Source: Oscheius tipulae (lineage: Eukaryota; Nematoda; Chromadorea; Rhabditida; Rhabditidae). Taken from it: 64,000 nt of DNA. This document shows positions 45,501 to 56,684 of this stretch, one piece after another. The translations under genes and the position numbers were made by a program. Each line of letters starts with the position of its first letter. Positions within the stretch are counted from its first letter, which is position 1. The DNA lies in assembly GCA_037178975.1 (NCBI GenBank), contig JASJZH010000002.1, positions 8,235,501 to 8,299,500 of the forward strand, written 5' to 3'. The notes below the pieces were generated by a model, which saw only the letters and a list, made by a program, of their open reading frames with translations, searched no databases and had not been told where the DNA came from.

Positions 45501-48500
45501 ACGAAAAAGAGGATGAAACTCAGGAACAGGAAGGAGTTGAAGGACAACAGGTTGGTTCAGCTCTCGGATAGGTATAAAAAACTGGTCCGGAAAGGAGAAA
45601 ATATTTAAAAAAAAAAATCAAAAATGTGGTAAAGTCAAGTGAATGTGACTAGGAGGTTTCAAATTGGATAACCCAGACACTCCGGACCTCACCAAAAGCT
45701 TCTGAATCCCGTGTCGCTTATATAACCAGCTGACCCAGCGGTGGCGAGATCGTACGGGTGCGAGCCAGTTGCGCCAAAATCAAACTGTAAGCGATATGGG
45801 AGTGAAGAGTAAGAGAGAGAAGGCCTAAGTAGGTCCAAAGCCGCGTAAACAAGATGTGCACTAAAAACAAGAGTTTGTAGTAAACAAGACCTCGCCCCCT
45901 TTTATAGGCTCTCGCCGCACGTGTCCAGGAGCTCGAGAGGAAGTTGGCAGACTGGACTGATAGCAAGGAAGAGATCAAAAGACTGAAGGGCATTGAGAAG
46001 GTTCTGAACAATAGGATTCTGTCACTCGAGGAACAACTGCTAGAGAAGGAAGAACAGCTTCAGGAGATGGAAGAACAGGTCATGGAGTCTGGTAGTCAGG
46101 ACAAGATCCAGACTCTAGAAGCAGCTAATGAGGCTGTTATCATGGAGCTGGAGGAGTTGAGACAAGGTGAGTGATAGAGAGACAGAGAGACAAAGAGGCA
46201 GAGAGACAAAGAGACAGATTGATGAAGAGACAGAGACCCTGTCCAAGTTTTATACTTTCAGAACGAAACGCCCTCCGAGTCAGCATCCAAACCAAGGAGA
46301 AGGACCAATCCAGAGAAAAAGAACAAGCCCAGGAAGAGGTCAGAGCCTATCAGGGTGAGCTGGAAGAAATGAAGACCGAACTGGAAGCCTTGAAGGCGCA
46401 AGTAGCTGAGAGTGAGGAGAAGATGAAGCTCGAAACCGTCAAGCCGACCCAGAGCGAATGGGAAGATTGGGGAGAGAAGACTGAGGAGGATGGCTTGAAG
46501 GAAGAGCTGACAGCCCTCAGAGCCGAACTAGCCAGAGCCCAAGAAGAGCAGAAGGAAAAGGAGAATCTCTTTGAAGAGGAGCTGGAAATCTTAAAGAAGG
46601 AGCTGGAGGAGAGTCAGTCAGAGAAGAAGAAGCTTGAGGCTCAGAGGCAGAAGGAGGAGAACTTCGAAGGTTGGGAGGAGCCTGTCCGCCAGCAGCTGGA
46701 ACTCCTGAGGAAGTGCGAGAAGCAAGAGAGTCAGAAGGAAGACAACTGGGGAGAGTGGGATGACAAGACCGATCAGAGTCAGGAACTAGAAAGATTGAAA
46801 GAGAGACTGGAAGCAGTCCAGAACGAGCAGGAAGAGCTCAAGTTGAGGAATATGGAGCTGGAAGAAGAACTGAAGCAGAGAGAGGGACAGAGAGACGAGA
46901 GTCATAGTCAGAGAACCAGTCTGGAGAGGGAACTGAACACCGTCCGAAGAGAGTTGGAAGAGCTGAAGAAGCTCGAGAGTCAGAAAACTCAAGAGGACAA
47001 CTGGGGAGAGTGGGACGAGAAACCGGATCAGAACCAAGAAGTTCAAAGACTAGAAACAGCCCTGGAAGCTGCTCAGAACTCTCAGGAAGAGCTCAAACTG
47101 AGAAATATGGAACTGGAAGAAGAGCTGACTGCCATTCTGAAGCAGAGAGCGGGACAGGGAGAGGACAGAACCAGTTTGGAGAGGGAGCTCGAATCTGTCC
47201 GGACAGAACTGGAAGCTCTCAGAATGAGAGACACTAGCCAAGGGGAGACAGAGGACGTTGAAGAGCTCAAGCTAAATCTCGAGGAAGCCCTACAGAGCTG
47301 TGAAGAACAAAAGCTGAGGAATATGGAGCTCGAAGAGCAAGTCAAAACCCTGTCCGTAGCTCGACAGACACCTGACAAGAACTGGGAATCAGAAGAGAAG
47401 TCTCAAATCGATGAGGCCTGGGGTGACTGGGAGGAAAAGGAGAAGGACGACTCCGAGCTGACAGAAACGTTGACAGAGCTGAATGCCGCGCTGAAAGATC
47501 AGGTCAAGAAGCTGACAGAGGAGGAATGGAATCTGAAGGAAGCTTCCAGAATCGAGGAGGAAAGACTCGGACAGGAGATTGGCAGGCTACAGCAGCAGCT
47601 GATAGAGGTCCAGAGCCAGGGAGAAGACCTCAGTCTGAGGAACATGGAACTGGAAGAGGAACTGAGGATCCTCAAAGAAAAGAAGCAGGAGAGCTGGGGA
47701 GAATGGGACGAGAAGCCTGTGGAGAGTGGAGATCTCAGAATTCGACTGACTGAACTGGAAGAACGGTTGACAGACTACGATGAACTGACAGAAGAAGCGC
47801 AGAGAGTCAGGGAAAGACTGGAAGAGACTGAGAGACAGCTGGCTGAGAGGACTAGAGAATTGGAAAGTATCCAGAAGCCAAAGACTGAAGAGAACTGGTC
47901 AGAGAGTTGGGGAGAGGACAGTCCCGATGGTATCGACCAGCTGAAGAAGGAGCTCGAGGCCACTAACAGGGAGAGGACGATGATGGAGGCAGTCATTTCA
48001 AGAGTCGAGAGGGAGAATGAGGACCTGATGGGACAGCTGGAAGAAGCCGGAGTGGTAGAAAGGGAGATGAACCGACAGGTCGAAAGCACGCGGATAGCTC
48101 TGACGGTAATGGATATAAAGAGAGACTGAGAGATAAAGAGACAAAGAGACAGAGAGACAGACAGATAGAGAGGCATTTACAATGACTTACAGGAACTTCA
48201 ACAAGAAGTCCAGCTACTCCGGGAAGAAAAGTCTCGTCTCGAGGTGGAAACCACTCAAAATGTCAAGTCAGAAGATGCCTGGGGAGACGACTGGGAGGGA
48301 AAGGAAGATCTGTCCCAGAAGCAGAAGGAAGAACTGGAAGAGTGTCAGAACAAGGTGGGACAGAGATAGATACAGAGACACAAGCATTTCAGCTGGCTAC
48401 CGTATCCACAACCCTCCAGTCAGTGGAGCAGACACTCCGTGTCACGCAAGAGTCTGCCCAGCAGAGACAAATAGAGCTGGAAGAGAAGATACAGACTCTT

Positions 48501-51500
48501 GAGACAGAACTGGACAGGGCCCAGTCTGGATCGGAGGAACAGATGGAGAAGGAGCAGAGGCTGAAGACGGTCGAGGCGAGACTGACAGAGATGGAGAAAC
48601 AGAACAGTTTGCTGAAGGAGAGTGAGAGTCGACTACTGGAAAGTGTGGATGAGTGGGGAGCTATCGCTGACAAGTAAGTGACAGTGACAGTAACTAATCA
48701 TCACCTTTCAGGAATCAGGAAGAAGTTGACCGTCTCCAGAAGGTAGTCAATAGTCTAGAGGCAGAGAGACACTCACTCCTTGAAGAAGTTCAGCTCCTGA
48801 AGACAGAAATCGGAAGGTTGAAAGCTTCTCAGCCAGAAGTCGACAATTCTGATCTCCAAAACCACCTTCAAGTACTAAAGACGGAACGAGACTCCTTGAA
48901 AGAGCAGCTAGCTGCCATGTCTGTAAAACTGACAGAAGTCGAGAAGGTAAGGGAAATCTCCTTAGTTCTAAAATCCCTGTTTAGGAGAAGAACCAGGTCA
49001 AGACAGCCTACGAACAGCTGAAGGCCAAGATCCAGGCTAGAAGAGCTGCTCAAGCTGCTGGAAGCAGTAACACACCTTCTAGGGCACCTTCAAGAGCCTC
49101 GGTAGCCTCGGTTGGAGAGATCAGAGAGGATCCAACAGAACTGGCATATCAGGTGTCTGCTCAGTCTGTACATGTACAGGCTCCGCAGACGAATTATTCA
49201 CAGGTGAGATAATCTAAAGTTACCAAGATTGTCTCTGTCTCTCTCTCTGTACAAAAGCCATCGATCGGTCTATGCGCTGGCATTTATAGACTACACGTGT
49301 CTTCTTCTCTATTTGTCTCTCTCCCACCCAGAGTCTGACTCTCTCTTTTGCTCTAACTATCCCCACGCGTACAATCTCGGGTCACTTGCCTGTTGAGTCG
49401 TAGGCGAGAGACTGTCCGCTCTGACACACAGCTACGATCTCAATGCCTGTGACTCGATGTTGTACTCACTTTATTTTGGCACCGAACCTATGAAATTCGA
49501 AAAAAAAACGAGTCATTTTGTATTGTGAACTGTGGCTGCTGTACTCTCATGACTGGACAGTTTCAGACGCCTTCGAACAACGATGTGATGCGACGACGAT
49601 CCGGGTTCCCTACAAGCAAATAGCGAGATTTCTAAGTCATTCTTACCTGTTAATTTATTAGCCTTATTGATTGTCAAATGGTGCGTTTATGAAGGCTTTT
49701 TGTTTTGTAATTGTGATTTCGGTTTATAAATTCCAATGATCTGTAGAGCATTGAAAAATGCAAAAAGAAATCTGAACACACAAAATTTTGAATTGCCGCC
49801 ACAAGATTCAAGAACAAAATAGCGCTCGCTGTGTACCATGCTCCCGCCGTCAGTGTCCCGTTAAATAACTCGTTGTCTGGACAGCTCGAACCCACTTTTC
49901 ACCATTTTTATTGTGTGTCAGCCCGACTTGCGAGGGTTTGTTTGTGGAGCTGTCTGAGACCTCGAAACAAAAGCGAAACTATATTGTCAGTTAGTAATTC
50001 AAATAAGAGACTTCTTATGAATTGTCTTCGTATATAACGCGGACTGTCAAGAAGAAGTCGCTTTCGCTCGTGCTGGAACGATCCAATGCTTTTTTTTTTC
50101 AACGCGAACCACCTCTTCCGGCTTACCTTGCAGAACCCTGAACGGTTTTGTGATTTTGTTTTCCTTCACAAGGCGGTCTCGTGTTGAAAAACGCGTTAGA
50201 AAATTGTAACCGTAGGCAGAACCCACCTAGTTTGGAATATCGACCGTCTAATGCGAGCGAGCCCAATTAATGCCTGTTACTATTTATATATATATATATA
50301 TACCCCTAACTCTCAATCTCTTCGGGCCTGTGATATGCTCCTTCCTTTTTGAAACACAAAGTCTATGGAACCGTTCCTCAATTAATATCTTGAAGCCATT
50401 CTTTCCAGGCAGTCGACGCTCGTGTACAAGAATTCCTCGAAGACGTCAAGAACTTCCTCTCCCGGCTGGACACCATCTCTCTAAACAGTCTCGAAGCTTT
50501 CAATGAAGCCGAACTGGTCATAGGCACGTCCCACTGAGCCTGTATTGTCTAAAGACAGTTTTCAGATCTAATGGGGAAACAAAAGACACGGTCAGTCTGT
50601 CGAGCGGATGCTGCAGGTCAACAGGTTTGACCTGTTAATTTCTTCTCAAAATTTATGTTCAGACATCTTCTGTAAACAGTATCGAACGCTTGGAACAAAA
50701 ACTGACAGAGCTGATCGAGCAGAACGCCATCCTGGAAGACAAGCTCAGATCAGCTGAAGGAAGGCTCGAGAGGACATGTCAAGTCGGTAACAGCTTGAAA
50801 CTCTCCGACGAGGAGGTTTTACGTCTTCATGACGAGATCGAACGACTGAAGACAGTCGAGAAGGAGTACCAAGACCTGAACAAAATCCTTTCTGTCAATC
50901 TGGAGGCAGCTGCCTATGACCAGAACGAGCTACAGTGTCAACTGGAGAAATCAGTGACAGTGACACAAAATCTCAGATCTGAACTCGAAGTCCTTAGGAT
51001 GGGTCTGCAGCTCAAAGAGACACAGACAGCTTGTCAACAAGAAAAACTGGAAGTTCTGACTGAAGAACTGAGACAGACCAGAACTGAACTGGAGCTGCAG
51101 ACGGCTAGACTAGTGCAAAGGGAAGAAGCAGACCTTCAGAAGTCAAGTGACAAACTGACAGAGAGTCTAGGACAAGAAAGCATCCGGGACGAGCTACAGT
51201 GTCAACTTGACCAATCCCTGGCAGTGACAGAGAGTCTCAGAACGGAACTGGAGGTTCTGAGAATGGATCTGGAACTGAAAGAGACAGAGACAGTCTGTCA
51301 ACAGAAGAAGTTTGAAGCTCTGACAGAGGAACTGAGACAGACGAGAACTGAACTCGAGCTCCAGACAATTCAAAGAGAGGAAGACGACCTTCAGAAGCAG
51401 TCATGTGACAGAGGAGAGACTCTGGGACAGGAGAACGATGATCTCAAGACAGAGAACAGCCGGCTGACAGAGGACTTGACAGCTCTAGGAGCTGAAGTTG

Positions 51501-54500
51501 ACCAGCTGGAGGCCAAGATCCTGGAAATGGAACAAGAGAACAAGATCCTGGCTCGAGAGAACACCCAACTGAGAAAAGAACAGACTCTGTTGACTGACTA
51601 CCAAGAACAGTTGGACAGGGTTCTGTCAGAAAAGGAGGGACTGATCAGCCGGAAAGAGTCAGAACTAGAGACTGCTACAAGAGATCTGGAGAAGGAGAGA
51701 CAGAGGACATGGTCTTTAGAAGAAGAGAGAGACAGCACTCAGAAGGACCTGGAGATGGTCAAGAAAGAACTACAGGCGGTTCTCAGCAGGGAACAGGACC
51801 AGGAAGAACTTCTGTCACGGCTACAGAGCGTAGAGGACCGATCAAGCGGTCATTTGGACAGGATAGAAGATCTGGAAGCCCTGAGTATCGGTTCAGAGAG
51901 ACATGAACAGACAGAGGATCGAGAACAAAGTCTGGAAAAAGAGAAAAATCAGCTGCAAACAGAGAACAGTCAACTCTCTAAAGATCTGGCCACACTAGGA
52001 CTAGCAGTCGACCAGCTTGAATCGAAGATGCTCGATATGGAGAGGGAGAACAAGTCTCTCTGTCAAGAGAAAGAAGAGATCATTAAGGATGTCCAGAGGG
52101 AGAGAGACAGTGCACTGAACCAGCTGGAAGTAGTCAAGGAGGAACTGGAACTGGCCAGGAGTCGAGTGACAGATGCTGAGCTGGATACTGTAACTCTTGA
52201 AAAAGTCCAGAGGGAGAGAGATAGTGTTCTAAGCCAGCTGGAAGTGGTCAAGAGACGAGATAACGAATTGGAACAGTTGCTGATACAGAGACTGGAGGAC
52301 ATTGAAACCAGAGCCGGTCTCCATGCCGAGAAGATCGACCAGCTAGCTGGACAAGACTCAAAACTGGAAAGTTTGTTACAAGAGAATGAGAGACTCTCGT
52401 CTCTCCTAGTCAACTACGATTCTGAGAGGAGCAGTATGAGAGAAGCACTGTCCGGTCTTCACGCTGAGCTGGGACAAGCCGTCAGCCATGTGCAGAAGGT
52501 GGAAGAGTCACTAGAGGAGCTGGACGCGGTCAAGGGACACAACAAGGAACTGAGAGAGACTGTTGACCAGTACCAGAGAGAAATAGAGTCTCTGCGAACA
52601 GATCTGCAGAGAGTCAGGTCTGTGGAACTAAACCAAGAGGAATTGGCCAGTGCTATTGAGGAACTGGAAGCGGTCAAGAAACCGAACAAGAGACTAACAG
52701 AGACAGTTGATCAGTACCTGGCAGAGATAGACTCTCTGAGAAGGGAGCTGGAGACGGTCAAGGACAGAGAACTAGACCTGGAAGAGCTGACTAACCGTCT
52801 TGAAGAGCTGCAGACCCTACTGGAGCAGAAAACAGAAGTGGCACGTACTCTCGAGAGTCAGAACCAGACTCTTCTGTCCGAAGCAGCTACCATTCAAGGG
52901 AAACGTGAAGAGGACGGACAGAGACTAGATAATCTGTCACTCAGCCTGTCAGCAGCAGAAGATGCTCTGAAATGGAAAGAGGTTGAGCTGGAAAATCTGA
53001 CAGAGGAGAATGAGAGGCTGGAGAAGGAGCTGGACAGGGCTGTGGCCAGTCGGAATGAGAAAGAAACAGAGGTTTGGAAACTAACAGAAGATTTGAATTC
53101 GCTGGAAGCTGAGCTGGACATGTTGGCAGCCAAGATGCTGATGATGGAACAGGAAAGAAGGCAGATTCAGAACGAGAAGATTCAACAGTCCTCTGTCAAG
53201 GAGGACTCAGCTGAAGAAGTGACAGATCTCAGGCAACGGATAGAGGAGAAGAATAGAGAGATCTCCATCTTGAAGGATCTGGTACAGAAGGAGAAACAGC
53301 AGTGAGTCTTATGATCAATGGACTTTCATATATATACTCAATTCAGAGACCTAATGCAGCTACAACACGTGTCAGCTAAAAAAGTTGCTCTGGAACTTGA
53401 GAGAGATGGTCTAATTCAGAAGATGGCTCAGTTGGAAGCTCAGTTGAGTTCAGAACAGGAGAGGTAAGCCACTAACTCTTCTCTCAGTCTCTCGATCTCT
53501 CGGACTCTCTGTATCCCTGTTTCTATGCCTTTCTGTCTCTGTCTTTAAGCCTCTCTGTCTCACTGTTTCTCTGTTTTTCAAGGTGATGCCTTCAGATCAT
53601 TAAATCAGCTGGAGCAGCTCAGAGACCAACTAAGCTTTATGGAAAGTGAAAAAGATTCTCTTGCCGAAGAGTTACACGAGACAACTGAGGAACTGAAGAA
53701 GTCTCATCAGACCTTGACAGAGAGACTAAGAGACGACCTACAGAGAATGACGGACGACCGTGAGAGGTACAGAAGTCAAAATGCTACCCTAACCCATCTT
53801 CACAGGCTTCGAGATGAATTTGAACAATGTCAAGTAGCCCTAGAACTGTCCAGAGTCAGTGAAGAATCCAGTTCAGCCAAGATTCATCAGTTGGAAATGA
53901 GATTGACCGAACTGGAGGCTGAAAAGGGACAGGTCAGAATAACCCAATAGCTCGAAAACAACATTTGCAGGCCCAGAAACTACTGACAGAGACAAATGAC
54001 AGTTTACAAGCCGAAGTGACCGAGTGGAGAACGAAGTTTAAACAAGCCTACTCTGATCTCTGTCAACTTCATCCAGCTCTTCAGCATGTAAGAGACAGAT
54101 AGACAGAGAGAGACAGAGTAACTGAAAGACAGAGAGATAGCGGCAGAGAGACAAAGAAACAGCATTCATTCCAGGCCCAAACCAGTGTCGGTCAACTTCT
54201 GGCCCAGAACGCTGAGCTCCACCAGCAGGTAGTTACTCTGGGACAGGAGAAAGAATTTCTGTTATCAAGACCTCAAGAACAGGTGGAAGATAGCCCAGCT
54301 GTATTACAGTAGGTTAAAATAGTTTTAGTCCAATATGTTGTTTCAGACTAGAGCCTACAATGGAATCTACACCGCCACCATTGGTTTCAACTGCTTCGGA
54401 GACCAGAATCAGTATTGAGGATACTGTGACGGAAAGTGAGGACGAGGTGAGTGAATAGAGACAGAGCGAAACAGAGACAGAAAGACAGAGAATCAGAGAG

Positions 54501-54761
54501 AAGGAGAGACGGAGAGACAGACTTATTTCTCTTCAGAGTTCGTCCGACACTCGTCTTCTCCTCCCAACCTTTGACGATGTTATTGACAGAGTCAGCTCCT
54601 CCAGCTTTGTCAGAGCTGGAGCACCAATCACCCAGCCCCTGCTCCGACGACTCCGAGCCATCTGGGGACGACGAGCTGTCCGTCCTTACCTCCGCTACTG
54701 TGTAGCTGTCTATTTTGTCTTTTTACACTTTATGCTCTTCAATTGCTGGTTCCATTTCTAA
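36539..54761 (+). CDS. Giant golgin (giantin/CASP-type), tail-anchored coiled coil
   Basis: About 26-30 exons encode roughly 4,000 residues, almost all heptad-patterned coiled coil. Starts MAATDIAFFTERLILKEQEL and joins over a 37-bp intron (36602-36638) to ELKSAFHTYKLKQKVKYDNL. Near 38187-38201 is KRVTF, a match to the PP1-docking RVxF motif. Coding at 43480-44030 interrupts the coiled coil with a Q/Y/H/P-rich linker. Long exons 43091-44681, about 46262-48104 and 50663-53302 carry most of the coiled coil. The last exon (from about 54538) ends with RRLRAIWGRRAVRPYLRYCV and a hydrophobic segment (AVYFVFLHFMLFNCWF), stop at 54759-54761. A basic stretch before one C-terminal membrane segment containing Tyr and His resembles CASP/giantin anchors, so Golgi tethering is the likely role. 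AATAAA at 54858-54863. Treating all exons as one gene is an inference; the largest gaps are introns 39301-41341 and 49204-50408. Confidence 0.85.
37370..37600 (+). repeat. Dispersed repeat family B, copy in golgin intron
   Basis: Features in order: GTTGAAGTCAAGTG..TGTGACT, CCGCGTTTCTTATATAACCG, GAGATCGTACGGGCGCGGGCTC, then AACTTTACAGAGCATTCG. Related copies occur at 45625-45775, 17955-18110 and 32945-33060. Confidence 0.5.
39310..39725 (-). CDS. BRI3-like small membrane protein, nested antisense in golgin intron
   Basis: Three minus-strand exons (39665-39725, 39481-39629, 39310-39441) join in phase to give 113 residues. The N-terminal half has CPDCHTKTLYNRFTFKGLLY, a hydrophobic stretch running into FPCGMYCC, and ETVCSHCHCEV. 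This C-x2-C, membrane patch, CC, C-x2-C layout is that of BRI3 (brain protein I3), where FTFLGI...FPFGFICC sits between two CxxC pairs. The C-terminal tail (SYKSVEEGVPVAKSEGYRNA and onward, Ser/Asn-rich) has no counterpart I know. The ATG is 9 nt from an upstream acceptor (GATTTTCAG). The whole gene lies within golgin intron 39301-41341, on the opposite strand. Expected role: small membrane protein of endosome/lysosome-type compartments; the function is inferred from the family only. Confidence 0.75.
41622..41835 (+). repeat. Dispersed repeat family A, copy in golgin intron
   Basis: Shares TCCAGCCTGACA-like and CTTTTCC...GACCACTCTCGAAG segments with 30262-30376 and the GAGGGTGCGGGCCTGAGAC core with 12074-12100. 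It lies between golgin exons ending at about 41585 and starting at about 41935. Confidence 0.65.
43480..44030 (+). repeat. Q/Y/H-rich linker with QYPV repeats in golgin
   Basis: Coding sequence with low complexity: many Q, Y, T, H and P residues, and repeats of QYPV followed by ETSHNH or ETSHTH. It contains paired blocks HDHQACTSHYDYQTVPSPDQ and HDHQICTSHVHV. It breaks the coiled coil and is probably disordered and flexible. The histidine clusters could bind metal, which is only a guess. Confidence 0.7.
45625..45775 (+). repeat. Dispersed repeat family B, copy in golgin intron
   Basis: Shares GTAAAGTCAAGTGAATGTGACT, GGACCTCAC, GAATCCCGTGT(C/T)GCTTAT and GAGATCGTACGGGTGCGAGC with the other members, in the same order. 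Confidence 0.5.
46440..48310 (+). repeat. Coding repeats with acidic Trp motif WGEW/WGDW
   Basis: Inside the golgin, an acidic tryptophan motif recurs between coiled-coil blocks: EWEDWGEK (about 46455), NFEGWEEP (about 46662), NWGEWDDK (46743), NWGEWDEK (46998), AWGDWEEK (about 47416), SWGEWDEK (about 47692), NWSESWGEDS (about 47897) and AWGDDWEGKED (about 48272). Two copies are followed by nearly identical segments ending EELKLRNMELEEEL, which shows that the unit duplicated. Repeats sharing LRNMELEE are also seen near 47310 and 47636. Confidence 0.8.
50283..50302. repeat. (TA)n microsatellite
   Basis: A short TATATA run in the 1.2 kb golgin intron 49204-50408. The rest of that intron shows no exon or RNA gene that I can support. 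Confidence 0.8.
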
Positions 54762-55185
54762 GTTTGTACATTTTTGCCGTGTTAGACTGTGATAATGATG
54801 TGATATTCCGGGTGTCATAGGAATCTTTGCCAGGTGCATTTGTGGTATTCTTAAAATAATAAATTGTTCAATCTTCATTTACTGAAACGCAATGGTGTCC
54901 GTCCGTCTGTCTGTCATGGTGTCCGCATGATTACATGTCAACACTAGTACCCAAAAACGCTGACAACACATTTCTTCAAGGGGACAAGCCAGCTGTGGGG
55001 AAATTTCTGTTACTAGGGAAACGGCGAAGCTCATTACAGAACGAGAGACTGGCGATAATGTGATAGTTGTGACTCACGAGGGCTCTCTCTGTTTCTCTGT
55101 TTGCCATCGCGCTTTAGATAGTTAAGATCAGTCCGTTTTTGAAACACTTTAACCGATCGACTTTCTTTCACTGTTATTCAGACCT
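54762..55185. other. Intergenic spacer downstream of golgin
   Basis: Holds the golgin poly(A) signal at 54858-54863 and then about 300 bp without recognisable coding or RNA features, up to the GIY-YIG gene. Confidence 0.5.
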
Positions 55186-55199
55186 TCTTGATATTTTCA

Positions 55200-56355
55200 G
55201 CAAACAAGTTCACTGCTATGCCAGGAGGAAGGCCGATTGGTATTAATAATCCTTTTGCACTGTATTAGAAACTTGTACTGTGCTTATTGTAAATTTTAGG
55301 CCTGCAACTGGCGGCAGAAAAAGAAATACTGCTTATTGGAAGGCTTTTGAAGCTACCGTTGGAATTGAGAGGTCTCCAGATAAAAATGCATACACACCGT
55401 TACAATTGGAAAAAATAAAGGCTTTTGCTGAAAACCTCCTCGCACTGGTGAGATTACAATCAAAGTTTAGTTTTGCGCTCATTTAGGGAGATCTCATTCA
55501 AGAGCGCGTGATCAACCCGGATTTCAAAAAAGTTTTTATACTGAAATCGAAATCGGAACAAATGTATGCGACCACTTGTGTGGAATGCATAAAGTGTAAA
55601 GAGATGATAACGAACAACAAAACCAATCTTGCCTCGTATGTTTTTATTATTTTTCCTATATAACCTTTGCAGGCACAAAGTTAATTGCCGGGGAGTCGAA
55701 AACTTTACCCAACAGATGAAAACATTTAAGAACAGAATCCAGTTTTTAGAAGAACATGATCTTATGCATCCCGAAGTGGTGAGCCATTTTTTAATTAAAC
55801 CACTGTTAAGAATTTTAGTTACCGAAAGAAGTTCCTTCCAAGTATATATACTGTTTATTGGATGGAAGCAGCCCCTACATCGAAAAACTTGGACTGTCAG
55901 CCATTAGGAGTATCTTCTATATAGGCATGGGAGTTGAGGTGGGCATGTTGAACATACAATTCAAATTTGACATTCAGAATCGTCCAAAGCAGCACTTTGA
56001 TGATGAATCTGTCAAAAAAGAGAAGTGTATGCCGACAGAAAAAAAGACCAAGAAGAAGTTTGAGAGAATTCGAAAGATTTGGTACTCGCATAAGGACATC
56101 TTCATCTGCAAAATGGGACCATACATGAGATTCGAAGCCGAGCGTCTGGAAACTCTTCTCATCCATGTCTTCAAAGCTAGTCTTCAACTCACCAACTGCG
56201 ACAGTCCTTGCCTAAGTGAAGTTGGGCTAGAAGTCCAGTGTAAACAATGTAGGGATGACTACGCGTTCTACACGATCAAGGAGTTGCTCAATAAGGATCG
56301 AGAGAAGAAAGCATATCCCAAAGACTGGCCCTATCGATCTGAAGACAGAAGATGA
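55200..56355 (+). CDS. GIY-YIG nuclease-like protein, ANKLE1/LEM-3 type
   Basis: Exons (about 55200-55239, 55300-55448, 55487-55637, 55673-55779, 55820-56355) give about 320 residues. Sequence starts around PATGGRKRNTAYWKAFEATV. A zinc-finger-like stretch follows (CVECIKCKEMITNNKTNLAS, then HKVNC), resembling a BED or C2HC finger. Next come IYCLLDGSSPYIEKLGLSAI and FYIGMG, then MRFEAERLETLLIHVFKASL and QLTN. The order LLD, (x)RxIFYxGxG, and a Glu-bearing helix ending in LTN matches the GIY-YIG fold of ANKLE1/LEM-3 nucleases, which cut DNA bridges and branched DNA. The ankyrin and LEM domains of those proteins are absent here. A cysteine pair (VQCKQCRDDY) follows. The ATG at 55218 leaves the wrong phase for exon 2, while the frame from the acceptor at 55200 fits, so the start is unresolved. 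GIY-YIG assignment is moderate. Confidence 0.6.
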
Positions 56356-56684
56356 TCTTCAGGATGAGACAGAAGATGAGCTCCAGGATTTACCTGATAC
56401 GTCCCTTTAGAAGCTTTACACATCTCATAAGCGCTATGCACCATTCTCCTTCATTTTCCAAAATCCAACTGTAGTCACTTTATGTTTTGTTTTTATGCAG
56501 ATTATCCCGTTGTTCCGTTCACTCGATAAATTATTAGTTAAACTAAAAGACGCATTCATTTGACACATAAAATAATGCAAGAAAGGAGATCATATAAAAA
56601 CCCGAACATTGCTGATTGTATGGGAAAAATAATAGATGACAGCAGCGGGAAGAGGAAAGAATAACTGGAACTATTAATATCTGT

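Noticed and set aside
46786-48673. Minus-strand Ser/Leu-rich frames opposite the golgin
   Set aside because: Reverse complements of Glu/Lys-rich coiled-coil codons give Leu/Ser/Phe-rich frames. There is no splice or start support.
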